Shown: positions 34,144-41,968 of the stretch, one piece after another
Layout of the letters: each line of letters starts with the position of its first letter
How positions within the stretch are numbered: the stretch's first letter is position 1
NCBI GenBank assembly: GCA_040219935.1
Contig: JAVJUA010000055.1
Coordinates: forward strand, 62,001-126,000
Origin: UBA7803 sp040219935
GTDB taxonomy: Bacteria; Pseudomonadota; Gammaproteobacteria; Pseudomonadales; Azotimanducaceae
Direction: 5' to 3'
Length of the DNA stretch: 64,000 nucleotides
The notes under the pieces: model-generated
Told to the model about the DNA's origin: nothing
Databases searched by the model: none
Seen by the model: only the letters and a program-made list of their open reading frames with translations
Translations under genes and position numbers: made by a program

Positions 34144-36067
34144 GTTTCTCGAAGGCCTGCCCCGGCGCCGCAAGCAGACCGTGGCCGTGCTGGCAGATTG
34201 CATCGTGCTGCCGCTGGCGCTGTGGAGCGCCCTGGCGCTGCGGCTCGGCGACGTTACGCCCGACGTCGCCCGCTTCTGGCCGGCGTTCGTGGTGGCCAGC
34301 CTGGTATCCGTGCCCGTATTCGCTGCGCTCGGCCTTTACCGGCACGTCATCCGGCACATGGGCAACCATGCCATGCTCGCCGTGCTCAAGGGCGCCACCA
34401 TCACCGCGATCATGGTGGCCGCCGTGGCGTACATGGTGCCGCTGACGGGCTTTCCGCGATCGGTGCCCATCATCTTCTGGCTGCTCACCGTGGGCTACGT
34501 GGGGGGCACCCGGTTCTTCGTCAGGCTCTACATTCAGCGGCTGCTGAGCCGGTTGAACGCCGCCGAGCCGGTGATCATCTATGGCGCCGGCATCCGCGGC
34601 GTCGAGCTGGCCCAGGTGCTGCGGCAGCAGGGCGACTATCTGCCGATCGCCTTTCTCGACGACGACAAGCACATGCAGAAGCGCATCTTCGACGGGCTCT
34701 ACGTCTACGCGCCCCGATCGCTGGCGCAGCTTCTGAAGGACACGGAAGTCAAGCAGGTGTTCGTGGCCGTGAGCTCCAACCAGCCCCAGGAGCGTCGGCG
34801 CATCATCGAGTTTCTCGAGCCGTATCAGGTGCGCGTGCGGCTCATTCCCGACCTGGTAGAGCTGATCTCCGGGCGCCAGTCCATCGCCAACATTCGCGAT
34901 GTGAAGATCGAAGACCTGCTGGGGCGGGTGGAGGTCGACCCGTTGCCGCACCTGCTGCAGGGGTCGGTGCGCGGCCGCAGCGTGATGGTGACCGGGGCTG
35001 GCGGCTCCATCGGCTCGGAGCTCTGCCGCCAGATCATCCGGCAGCGGCCGCGGCTGCTGGTGGCGGTCGATCTTTCCGAGTTCGGGCTGTTTCAGATCGA
35101 GCGCGAGCTGAAGCGCATCTGTCAGGAAGAGACCTTGCAGGCGCCCGTGGTGGCCGTGCTCGGCTCGGTGACCAACCGCGCGCTGATCCTGCGCAGCCTG
35201 CAGACCTATCAGGTGGAGACGCTGTTTCACGCGGCGGCCTACAAGCACGTCGAGATGGTCGAGCACAACGTCATCGCCGGCATCAAGAACAACACCTTCG
35301 GCACGCTCTACACCGCCCAGGCGGCCATCTCGGCGGGCGTGAAGAACTTCATCCTGATCTCCACCGACAAGGCCGTGCGCACCACCAGCATGATGGGCGC
35401 CAGCAAGCGGCTGGCGGAAATGGTGCTGCAGGCTCTGCAGGAGCAGGCCGGAGGCACCCGCTTCTCCATGGTGCGGTTCGGCAACGTGCTCGGCTCCTCG
35501 GGTTCGGTGGTGCCCCTGTTCCTCGAGCAGATCGAGCAGGGCGGACCGGTGACCGTGACCCACGCCGACGTCACCCGCTACTTCATGACCATCTCCGAGG
35601 CGGCCGCGCTGGTGCTGCAGGCGGCGAGCCTGAGCAAGGGGGGCGACCTGTTCCTGCTCGACATGGGTGAGCCGGTCAGGATTCTCGACCTGGCGCGGCG
35701 GATGATTCATCTGAAGGGCTACACGGTGCGCGACGAGAGCTCGCCCAACGGCGATATCGCCATCGACATCATCGGCTTGAAGCGCGGCGAGAAGCTGCAC
35801 GAAGAGTTGCTGCTGGGTGAGGCGGTGGCCGGCACCGAGCATCGCAAGATTCTGCGGGCGGAGGAGCGCTACGTGCCCTGGGCCGAGCTGCGCGGGGCGC
35901 TGGCCACCCTCGAGGCGGCGTGCGATCAGTTCGACTTCGACGCCATCAAGACCTTCATCGAGGGGCTGGTGGAGGGCGCCGATCTCGCCGAGCAGCTCGG
36001 CGGGCTGCAGCGCAAGGCAGACGTCATAGCGCTCAAGTCGAGCACCGAGGACAGGGTTCTTCGTTGA
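34115..36067 (+). CDS. wbpM: WbpM-like membrane nucleotide-sugar 4,6-dehydratase
   Basis: A 650-residue protein starting with GTG. Four membrane helices (about residues 20-150) are followed by a CoA-binding-like domain (PVIIYGAGIRGVELAQVL near 150) and an extended SDR domain from about 290 (VMVTGAGGSIGSELCRQ). The catalytic segment TSMMGASKRLAE has the Met/Lys pair typical of UDP-GlcNAc 4,6-dehydratases that lack the usual Tyr. It would make the 4-keto-6-deoxy intermediate for bacillosamine-, FucNAc- or QuiNAc-type sugars at the inner membrane. Order wbpV-L-M matches P. aeruginosa O6-type loci, but comEA is upstream here rather than downstream. Confidence 0.93.
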   Translation: MTIIERLLSEFLEGLPRRRKQTVAVLADCIVLPLALWSALALRLGDVTPDVARFWPAFVVASLVSVPVFAALGLYRHVIRHMGNHAMLAVLKGATITAIMVAAVAYMVPLTGFPRSVPIIFWLLTVGYVGGTRFFVRLYIQRLLSRLNAAEPVIIYGAGIRGVELAQVLRQQGDYLPIAFLDDDKHMQKRIFDGLYVYAPRSLAQLLKDTEVKQVFVAVSSNQPQERRRIIEFLEPYQVRVRLIPDLVELISGRQSIANIRDVKIEDLLGRVEVDPLPHLLQGSVRGRSVMVTGAGGSIGSELCRQIIRQRPRLLVAVDLSEFGLFQIERELKRICQEETLQAPVVAVLGSVTNRALILRSLQTYQVETLFHAAAYKHVEMVEHNVIAGIKNNTFGTLYTAQAAISAGVKNFILISTDKAVRTTSMMGASKRLAEMVLQALQEQAGGTRFSMVRFGNVLGSSGSVVPLFLEQIEQGGPVTVTHADVTRYFMTISEAAALVLQAASLSKGGDLFLLDMGEPVRILDLARRMIHLKGYTVRDESSPNGDIAIDIIGLKRGEKLHEELLLGEAVAGTEHRKILRAEERYVPWAELRGALATLEAACDQFDFDAIKTFIEGLVEGADLAEQLGGLQRKADVIALKSSTEDRVLR

Positions 36068-36570
36068 GCGCCAGGAAGACCACGGCGCGCTGCGTCGCCG
36101 CGTTGGCGCTGGCTCTGAGCCTGTCCGGCTGCGGTGGGGTGCCGCTCGAGCCCGACGTGCCTGCCGCCTTCGATCTCGGCGGCCGCTGGGTGCTGCTCGA
36201 CGTGGCCAGCGACAGCGCGCCCGATCGGCATCGGCTGCGCGCCCGTGGCGGCATGCTGTCGTTCGTCACCCAGGATTTCCCCGTGCTTCGCGCCACCGAG
36301 CTCGAGATCGAGCAGGGGCCCGATTCCATGGGCATCAGCTACGACGGCGACGACTATCGCGACGTGTCGTGGGGCGAGCGGCGCCGTGGGCTGTGGGAGG
36401 TGCGCGCCGGCTGGAACGAGGGCCGGCTGCTGATTCTCTCCAAGGCCAGCGATGCCGATGCCGAGGAGGTGTTCACCCTGTCGCCCGACGGCAGCCGGCT
36501 CACCATCGACACCCGCATTCGCGCCACCGGCGACACCCTGGCGGTGCGGCGCGTGTTCGGACGGCGTTGA
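36064..36570 (+). CDS. small lipoprotein of unknown function
   Basis: A 168-residue protein whose best start is a TTG overlapping the wbpM stop (TTGA). From it a lipoprotein signal is read: SARKTTARC, a hydrophobic Ala/Leu stretch and the lipobox LSLSGC with Cys at about residue 23. The rest is predicted beta-rich with conserved-looking acidic and Tyr/Trp positions (FDLGGRWVLLDVASDS, GISYDGDDYRDVSWGERRRGLWEV). I do not recognise the family; the fold could be a lipocalin- or META-like barrel. Coupling to wbpM suggests a role in envelope polysaccharide handling. An internal later start would lose the signal. Confidence 0.65.
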   Translation: MSARKTTARCVAALALALSLSGCGGVPLEPDVPAAFDLGGRWVLLDVASDSAPDRHRLRARGGMLSFVTQDFPVLRATELEIEQGPDSMGISYDGDDYRDVSWGERRRGLWEVRAGWNEGRLLILSKASDADAEEVFTLSPDGSRLTIDTRIRATGDTLAVRRVFGRR

Positions 36571-36571
36571 G

Positions 36572-38002
36572 TCACGCGTCGAGCCCGGCCAGCGCCGTCT
36601 CTGCCAGGTGCCGCCACAGCGCGACGGACGACCAGTCCCGGGCGCGGCTCAGGTGGGCGCGTGCCCGGGTGTCACCGATCAGCCGATAGCTCTCCCCCAG
36701 GTAAAAATTGACGTGCGCCGCCCAGGGCTGGCGGCCGTGGGCGATGCGCAGGTAGTTCAGCGCCTGCCCCGGCTGCCCGGAGTAGAGGTAGGCCAGCCCG
36801 AGCAGGAACACTGCGTCGTGGCGGTAGGGGTCGGCGGCGAGCGCCCGCCGCAGCAGCGGCACGCCCTCGCGCCAGCGGTCGCGGCAGGGGTCCGACACCC
36901 GCAGGATGCAGCCCATGGCGAGCGCGCTGGCGAGCTGCACCGCGCCGTCGACGTCGGCGCCGTCCAGGGTGTGGGCCTGGCGTGCCGCGCTGATGGCCAG
37001 TTCGGCATCGTCTGCCGCCTCGGCGGCCTGTGACAGGGCGACCCACAGGGCGACCGAGTCGGGATGCTGTACGGCCTGTGCCTGCAGCCGGCGCACGGCC
37101 AGCCCCGGGCGATTCGGCAGCAGGGTCACCGCCAGCGCCGTCGAGCGCTCCGGCTCCGTCAGGCATCGATACCGGGTGGCCGCCGGCGGCGCCGAGGGCA
37201 GAGCATGGTGCTCCGTCACCGCTCGGCGCCTGGCGTAACGCGCGAGCTCGCGCTGCAGGGCTGCGGCCGACGTGCCCAGGGCGTCCGGCAGGTTCGAACC
37301 CGCGGCGCCAAGAAAGCCGCGCACGGCCTCGCGGTGATCGGGCCAGCCGGCGACCTGACCGAGCGTCAGCCGGTGGCTGAGCAGCCAGGCCCAGGCATAG
37401 AACGCCTGACGGCGTTGGCCGCGCCAGCGCCACAGGTCTTCGGCCTCGAGCACCTGGGTCAGCGACAGGTTGGCGGCGTCGATCGTGGCGGTGAGGTGGT
37501 CGGTGGGCATGCGGCCGATGCCGATGCCGTCGTCATCGAACTCGGCCGCGCCCAGCAGGCTGGCCATGCCCTCGTCGAACCAGGCCGGCAGATGCAGCCC
37601 GCTGCGCGACCGCAGCAGGTAGTGCACGTACTCGTGCAGCAGGGTTTCCTGATGGTTGTCCGCCAGCGGATCGGGGCCGACCACCAGCAGGTTCTCGGCC
37701 AGCGATGCCTGCATGAAGCCAAGGGCGCCGCTGCCCCTGGTGGCGCGTCGGAAGTCGCCGCCGCGCTCGAACAGCACGATGCGCAGCGCTGGATCGCGGG
37801 CGTTGGCGACGCCGGGCAGGTAGCGCTCGGCCACCGGCCGGAACAGCGCCAGGCGCTCGGCCCTGGCCTCGGCCTCGCTGCGCGGGCGGTCGGTGAGCAG
37901 GCGGAACCCCGGCGTGGTCAGCTCGCACCAGGTGCGTTCGAACAGGTCGGCGCGCGCGGTCGGCGTCCAGAGCGTCAGGCCGACGAGCAGCAGGGCGGCC
38001 AT
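36572..38002 (-). CDS. exported HExxH peptidase with C-terminal TPR repeats
   Basis: A 476-residue protein. The ATG at 38002 gives a Sec signal (MAALLLVGLTLWTPTARA); an upstream open frame is low-complexity and rejected. The middle has a gluzincin-type motif TLLHEYVHYLL near residue 120 and an ALPAWFDEGMASLL-like segment with the Glu expected of the third zinc ligand. The C-terminal 200 residues form TPR-like helices (ALAADPYRHDAVFLLGLAYLYSGQPGQALNYLR). This is a DUF1570-like periplasmic metalloprotease. It is convergent with the wbpM-linked lipoprotein and divergent from the 38048 gene. Target proteins are unknown. Confidence 0.78.
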   Translation of the reverse strand: MAALLLVGLTLWTPTARADLFERTWCELTTPGFRLLTDRPRSEAEARAERLALFRPVAERYLPGVANARDPALRIVLFERGGDFRRATRGSGALGFMQASLAENLLVVGPDPLADNHQETLLHEYVHYLLRSRSGLHLPAWFDEGMASLLGAAEFDDDGIGIGRMPTDHLTATIDAANLSLTQVLEAEDLWRWRGQRRQAFYAWAWLLSHRLTLGQVAGWPDHREAVRGFLGAAGSNLPDALGTSAAALQRELARYARRRAVTEHHALPSAPPAATRYRCLTEPERSTALAVTLLPNRPGLAVRRLQAQAVQHPDSVALWVALSQAAEAADDAELAISAARQAHTLDGADVDGAVQLASALAMGCILRVSDPCRDRWREGVPLLRRALAADPYRHDAVFLLGLAYLYSGQPGQALNYLRIAHGRQPWAAHVNFYLGESYRLIGDTRARAHLSRARDWSSVALWRHLAETALAGLDA

Positions 38003-38047
38003 CGGCGCTAGACTCGAACTTCGATCCGATTGCCGTGGGGGTGGGCC

Positions 38048-38548
38048 ATGATGGGTGTGACTCTGCTGCTGGCGGCGGCCGTGTCCGCGGCCGGGGCCGC
38101 GGCCGATGAGGCGGCGCTGATCGCGGCCGACGCCTTTCCCGCCCTCGACTGCGTGGCCGAGCAGACGGGCGGCTTTCACGATTACCCCGACGACGCCGAC
38201 GGCTACCAGCCGGCGCTGTTCAACTCGGTGCCGTTCCGGCTCGAGGAAAACGCCGTGTTCATGCTCAACCTGGCCCCCGAAACCGGCATCGATCGCTACC
38301 TCACCCTGACCGCGGGCGACGATCCGGTCACCACCGAGCTGGAGTGCCGTCAGGTGCGCGGCGTCGACGGCAGCCTCGGCTTCAGCTGCGTCAACATTCC
38401 GCCCTCGGAGATGCTGCTCATTCACGCCGGGTCGCTGCGCTTCACCCGCACCGCGGTGGGCGGCTGGACGTTCGCGGGCGCGGCCGGGGACGCGCCCGGC
38501 GACTCCATCTTCGTCGAGTACGGCACCTGCCGGCCGGCCGGCGGCTGA
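38048..38548 (+). CDS. exported protein of unknown function
   Basis: A 166-residue protein with a Sec-type signal (MMGVTLLLAAAVSAAGAAADE). The mature part has the look of a small beta-rich secreted protein, with Cys residues in LDCVAEQ, LECRQV, FSCVN and TCRPAGG that could form two disulfides. No family is recognised. Two adjacent ATGs (38048, 38051) are possible starts. It is divergent from the HExxH-TPR peptidase gene with 45 nt between them, so the two may share a control region, and it is convergent with the small exported protein at 38580. Confidence 0.6.
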   Translation: MMGVTLLLAAAVSAAGAAADEAALIAADAFPALDCVAEQTGGFHDYPDDADGYQPALFNSVPFRLEENAVFMLNLAPETGIDRYLTLTAGDDPVTTELECRQVRGVDGSLGFSCVNIPPSEMLLIHAGSLRFTRTAVGGWTFAGAAGDAPGDSIFVEYGTCRPAGG

Positions 38549-38584
38549 GCGTGCCCGCTGCCGCCGGCCGAGTTCGGCCTCAGC
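38544..38584. terminator. inverted repeats between convergent genes
   Basis: An outer pair GCTGAG (38544-38549) and CTCAGC (38579-38584) carries both stop codons and encloses an inner perfect 14-bp palindrome GGCCGA-GT-TCGGCC (38566-38579). Both could fold in the transcript as stacked stems. No U-run is present. Confidence 0.35.
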
Positions 38585-38843
38585 GCTCGCCGGCGGGCAG
38601 GCCGCCCTGCTGATCCAGCGCCTCGACCTGCTCGAGAATGGCCAGCAGCTCGTCGTCCAGCGGTTCCGCCTCGTCGCTCAGCGGCTTCTCTGACGTCACG
38701 TCGATGCGCTCGAGGTGCGCAAGACGCTCCTTGACGTCGAGATTGTGCGTGCGCACCACGCCGGCATCATCCGCGGCGGCCGCACCGGCCAAGGCCAGCA
38801 GCGTCGCGGCACTCAGGCTCAGACTCCACGATCTCAGGGTCAT
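38580..38843 (-). CDS. small exported acidic protein
   Basis: An 87-residue protein with a signal peptide (MTLRSWSLSLSAATLLALAGAAAA) and an acidic mature part of about 62 residues with helical LDDELLAILEQVEALDQQ near the end. No family is recognised. Its ATG overlaps the stop of the LapG-like peptidase gene (ATGA), so it is translated with that enzyme. It may be a partner, pro-piece or inhibitor of the peptidase, but that is only suggested by coupling. Confidence 0.6.
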   Translation of the reverse strand: MTLRSWSLSLSAATLLALAGAAAADDAGVVRTHNLDVKERLAHLERIDVTSEKPLSDEAEPLDDELLAILEQVEALDQQGGLPAGER

Positions 38844-39550
38844 GTGGCTTCCTCCAGGTTAGCGTCCACGGTGCCGTGGCCGGCGGTGCCGGCCTCGTGA
38901 TCCCATATGGACGTCTCGTTCAACGCGTACACGAAGCGATAGCCGAACAGGCCGCGGCGGTAGATGCGGTCGTCGGAATCCAGCAGCCACGCCGAGCCGT
39001 CGTCGCGGCGCACGGCCAGAACCGCATGGTGCTCCCGGGCGGCGCGGTCATAGACCACGACCACCCGCAGCGCCGCGGCGGGCATGCCGAGCAGGCGCAG
39101 CAACTGGTACTTGCTGGTGGCGTAGTCTTCGCAGTCGCCGCCGCGCTCGAGGAACTCGGTCAGGGTGGCCCAGCGGCTGGGCACCACCACGGCGGCGTCT
39201 GCGACACGGCTGTCGACGCTAAGCCGGCGGTCGCCGCGATAGCGTTTGCGGTTGATGTAGCGGTTGATCAGGTGCAGCTGCCGGTCGGCGGGCAGGTCTC
39301 GGGCGCGCTCGATCAGGGTGGCGACGCCGCGCAGGCGCGGGCTGCAGTCATCGGCCATGGCGAGGCAGGCCTGCAGGGCGGCCGCCTGAGCCTCGGCCCG
39401 TTGCAGCGTGTCCGCCCAGTCGGCCATCAGCTCCGCGCTGCCCAGGTATATGCCATCGTCAAAGCGGTAACCCGCCTCGGCAATGATGGGTGCCCAGCAC
39501 CAGAACAGCAGCGCCAGAGCCGACACCCTGATGTCGGAGCCCCTTCCCAT
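38840..39550 (-). CDS. transglutaminase-like cysteine peptidase (BTLCP/LapG type)
   Basis: A 236-residue protein of the BTLCP (DUF920) family. The catalytic Cys lies in GGDCEDYATSKYQLLRLLG, the His in REHHAVLAVRRDDGSAW and the Asp in LLDSDDRIY, in the order of LapG. The ATG at 39550 gives an N-terminal signal (RVSALALLFWCWAPIIAEAG); the extension upstream is not supported. LapG is a periplasmic, c-di-GMP-controlled protease that cleaves the LapA adhesin; here no adhesin, LapD or type I secretion genes are in the window, so the target is open. It is divergent from the 39719 lipoprotein gene. Confidence 0.83.
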   Translation of the reverse strand: MGRGSDIRVSALALLFWCWAPIIAEAGYRFDDGIYLGSAELMADWADTLQRAEAQAAALQACLAMADDCSPRLRGVATLIERARDLPADRQLHLINRYINRKRYRGDRRLSVDSRVADAAVVVPSRWATLTEFLERGGDCEDYATSKYQLLRLLGMPAAALRVVVVYDRAAREHHAVLAVRRDDGSAWLLDSDDRIYRRGLFGYRFVYALNETSIWDHEAGTAGHGTVDANLEEAT

Positions 39551-39584
39551 GGCCGAATCGTCGCGCAACCGGCCGCACGGCGCA

Positions 39585-39642
39585 ATTGTCTGATCGGTCC
39601 AGGGCAGCCTGCCGCGGACTGCCGGGCACATTGTCGGACAAT
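39585..39642. promoter_or_regulatory. operator-like palindrome between divergent peptidase and lipoprotein genes
   Basis: A perfect palindrome ATTGTC-G-GACAAT lies at 39630-39642, and a half-matching copy ATTGTCTGATC begins 45 bp upstream at 39585. Two related half-sites four helical turns apart in a divergent intergenic region suggest binding of one regulator that controls both genes. A TATGCT -10-like element overlaps the right edge. Confidence 0.4.
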
Positions 39643-39718
39643 ATGCTGGTCAACTTGGCCAGCCGGGTGTTGAGCGCGGCGTCGATAGGGGAGTAGGCTT
39701 TAGCGAGAGGATAAGCTG

Positions 39719-40918
39719 ATGTCAGACGCGCCGTTTGCGATGACGACCGCGCAGGCCTCCTGGGTCAAGGCCACTGCGGTGCTTTGCCTGGCCCTGCTGT
39801 TGTCGGCCTGCGCCTCGCACTGGCGTCCGGATGAAACGGCGGACGTGCACTATCCTCCCTGGCTGCTGACGGGCGAACGTCTGTTCGACGAGCCCATCGG
39901 CGACGGCGAGGTGCCCCTGACCGACATCAGCGCACCCACCGAAGAGATGCGTGCCTACGTGTCCGCCATGCTGGACGGCGTGCGGTCGAATCCGGCCCGG
40001 TTCCGGGCGCTGTTCGCCGGCCTTGCCCGCGACGGCTACTTCCGCGCCGTCTACTCGGCCAACCAGACGCTCACTGCCGCCGAAACCTTCGAGCTGCGCG
40101 GCGGCAACTGCCTGTCGTACACCAACATGTTCATCGCCCTGGCCCGCGAGGCCGGCCTGGACGCAAGCTACCAGGTGGTGGACGTGCCACCGTCGTGGGA
40201 CGCCGATTCCGGGTTCCTGATCCGCTACACCCACGTCAACGTGCTGGTGCGCGGCGTGCGCCTCGAGCCCGGGGCGCTGCCCTCCGTCACCGTGGACTTC
40301 AACGTCGTGCACCCGGAAGACGAGTATCGCCGCTGGCCCGTCTCCGACGACTATGCGCAGGCGCTCTTCCACGCCAACCACTCCGTGTCGCTGCTGCGCG
40401 AGGGCCGCACCCGGGAAGGCTTTGCCCATCTGCGTCGCGGCCTGGAAGTCTCTCCCGGCAACCTGGACCTGTGGATCAACCTGGGCGCCTTCTACGCCAC
40501 CCAGGGCGACTACGAAGCCTCCATCGCCGCCTATGAGGTGGCCCTGCAGCTAGACCCCGACAGCCGTGCCGCCTTCTCCGGCCTGGCGCGCAGCCACGGC
40601 AACGCCGGCAACGAGACGCTGGCCCGGATGTACGCCGACAAGGAGCGCAACTACCGGGAGCGGAACCCCTACTTTCACTACGCCCTGGCCCAGGCCGCCT
40701 TCGAGCGCGCCGACTTCGAGGCCTCGCTGGCCCACATTGAGGACGCCATCAGCCTCAAGAGCCGCACGCCGAAGTTCTTCCTGATGCGGGCCCTGGTGCA
40801 GGAGCGCCTGGGTCAGGTCGACGCGGCCGAGTCGAGCATCCGCCGCGCCCGGCGGCTCGGCCTCGAGCCCGGGGTCAAGGCCGAGGTGCTGCGGCAGATG
40901 GGTTTGGCCACCATCTAG
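39719..40918 (+). CDS. transglutaminase-like lipoprotein with TPR repeats
   Basis: A 399-residue protein. The lipoprotein signal is AVLCLALLLSACASHW with the lipid-anchored Cys at about residue 31. A transglutaminase-like core follows: Cys in ELRGGNCLSYTNMFIALAREAGL, His in IRYTHVNVLV and Asp in VTVDFNVVH. TPR helices occupy about 230-399 (LWINLGAFYATQGDYEASIAAYEVALQLDP and repeats). The ATG at 39719 has AGAGG 8 nt upstream. It is divergent from the LapG-like gene, giving two papain-like folds side by side. Function unknown; a scaffold or protease in envelope assembly is possible. Confidence 0.75.
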   Translation: MSDAPFAMTTAQASWVKATAVLCLALLLSACASHWRPDETADVHYPPWLLTGERLFDEPIGDGEVPLTDISAPTEEMRAYVSAMLDGVRSNPARFRALFAGLARDGYFRAVYSANQTLTAAETFELRGGNCLSYTNMFIALAREAGLDASYQVVDVPPSWDADSGFLIRYTHVNVLVRGVRLEPGALPSVTVDFNVVHPEDEYRRWPVSDDYAQALFHANHSVSLLREGRTREGFAHLRRGLEVSPGNLDLWINLGAFYATQGDYEASIAAYEVALQLDPDSRAAFSGLARSHGNAGNETLARMYADKERNYRERNPYFHYALAQAAFERADFEASLAHIEDAISLKSRTPKFFLMRALVQERLGQVDAAESSIRRARRLGLEPGVKAEVLRQMGLATI

Positions 40919-40983
40919 CCCGGTTTCGCGGCCCCGGATTCGGGTTGCAGTTTCGCCACCCGCCGGTAAACTACGCGGCCTAT

Positions 40984-41059
40984 TCCGCCTTAGCTCAGTT
41001 GGTAGAGCAGCTGACTGTTAATCAGCGGGTCGCTGGTTCGAGCCCAGCAGGCGGAGCCA
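40984..41059 (+). tRNA. tRNA-Asn (GTT), CCA encoded
   Basis: A complete cloverleaf: acceptor stem TCCGCCT/AGGCGGA, D-arm with AGCTCAGTTGGTAGAGC, anticodon stem GCTGA/TCAGC with loop CTGTTAA and anticodon GTT at 41017-41019, T-arm GCTGG-TTCGAGC-CCAGC, discriminator G and an encoded CCA. The 3' 45 nt (41015-41059) recur at 41969-42013 with one mismatch, marking this tRNA as an integration target. Confidence 0.97.
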
Positions 41060-41071
41060 AATTCCTCGTGA

Positions 41072-41407
41072 TCAGGCTGCTCGACTCCCTTCTAGCTCGC
41101 TGAGTCTCTCCAGCGTGTCGGGAAACTGTCTCACCATCAGAATGAGCGCGGCCGCCTGAGCGTTGGGTCGGGCCCGTCCTTGCTCCCAGTTCTCCAACGT
41201 GCGTGTCGACACGCGCAGACGACGCGCGAACACTGCTCTCGAGACGTGCATGCGCTCGCGCGTATCGCGGATCAGTTCTGCATCTACCTCGAGCGGCGGC
41301 AGGTCCTCGACCTGGTGGGAACGGAGCGTGATCTTGCCCTCGCGCTCCTGCCGCATGGCGTCGACGCCTTCCATCAGCTCATTGAACAATCTGCGCTTCG
41401 GTTTCAT
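41072..41407 (-). CDS. higA: HigA-type antitoxin, helix-turn-helix
   Basis: A 111-residue protein. The C-terminal part has an HTH (RMHVSRAVFARRLRVSTRTLENWEQ) typical of Xre/HigA antitoxins, preceded by an N-terminal charged region likely to wrap the toxin. The gene follows the toxin with a 4-nt overlap (ATGA), the toxin-first order characteristic of higBA. It should neutralise the toxin and repress the shared promoter. It begins just inside the left att boundary, 13 nt after the tRNA end when read backwards. Confidence 0.87.
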   Translation of the reverse strand: MKPKRRLFNELMEGVDAMRQEREGKITLRSHQVEDLPPLEVDAELIRDTRERMHVSRAVFARRLRVSTRTLENWEQGRARPNAQAAALILMVRQFPDTLERLSELEGSRAA

Positions 41408-41751
41408 GACTCTTGTCTCCTGGCTTGCAACTCGATCTGAATCGCCTTCTTCAATGCCTTCTTCTCTTCGGCGTTCAGATCCGCAGCCTCATCCTTGTCG
41501 TACAGTGTGAAAAACCAGATCTGGTGGTCGGCCGTCAGGTAGTAGTAGATGATCCTCAATCCTCCGCGCTTACCCTTGCCGCGACGGGCGTCGTTCCAAC
41601 GCGCCTTCCGGAATCCGCCGGTGCCAGGCATCACCTCACCGAGTTCGGGATTCTCTATCAGCGCCAGTTGCAGTTCCCGGTAGCTTTCGTCGCTCAGGTA
41701 GTCTCCGAGGAGGCGCGTGAACAAAGGGGTCTCGAGGAAGACCAGGTTCAT
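41404..41751 (-). CDS. higB: HigB2/RelE-type toxin
   Basis: A 115-residue ribosome-dependent mRNase-type toxin. It shows the HigB2 pattern: FLETPLFTRLLGDYLSDESYRELQ, LIENPELGEVMPGTGGFRKARW, then RRGKGKRGGLRIIYYYL and WFFTLYDKDEAADL. The RGGxRIIYY segment is shared with Vibrio cholerae HigB2. A good promoter lies so close upstream that the start codon coincides with the predicted transcription start, so its mRNA may be leaderless. It helps to stabilise the small island against loss. Confidence 0.9.
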   Translation of the reverse strand: MNLVFLETPLFTRLLGDYLSDESYRELQLALIENPELGEVMPGTGGFRKARWNDARRGKGKRGGLRIIYYYLTADHQIWFFTLYDKDEAADLNAEEKKALKKAIQIELQARRQES

Positions 41752-41757
41752 CGGGGA

Positions 41758-41785
41758 ACTATACGCAGTTAACGTACAATATCAA
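41758..41785 (-). promoter_or_regulatory. promoter and operator of higBA
   Basis: Read on the minus strand: TTGATA (41785-41780), a 16-bp spacer and TATAGT (41763-41758), five of six matches to each consensus hexamer. The spacer holds a GTTAAC palindrome and TACG-N7-CGTA arms that could be the HigA operator. The -10 ends 6 nt before the toxin ATG, so the expected start of transcription is the A of the start codon. Confidence 0.65.
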
Positions 41786-41968
41786 GGTGAGCGACCGATC
41801 GAAGAAGCGGCAGGTGAGTCGGGCGAGAGGCGGCGAATCCGATTCTCGATCAGGCGCGCAGGATGGCTCCATGGAGCGGCAATGAGACCAGAGCCTTCTA
41901 ATGGTGACCGCGTGCAGATCTGGGAAAATTTAGCATATTCAATTGGTTATCGAAGTTCGCGCCCAAGC

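Noticed and set aside
38003..38425. N-terminal extension of the HExxH-TPR peptidase
   Set aside because: It would hide the clear signal peptide starting at 38002 and overlaps the divergent gene at 38048.
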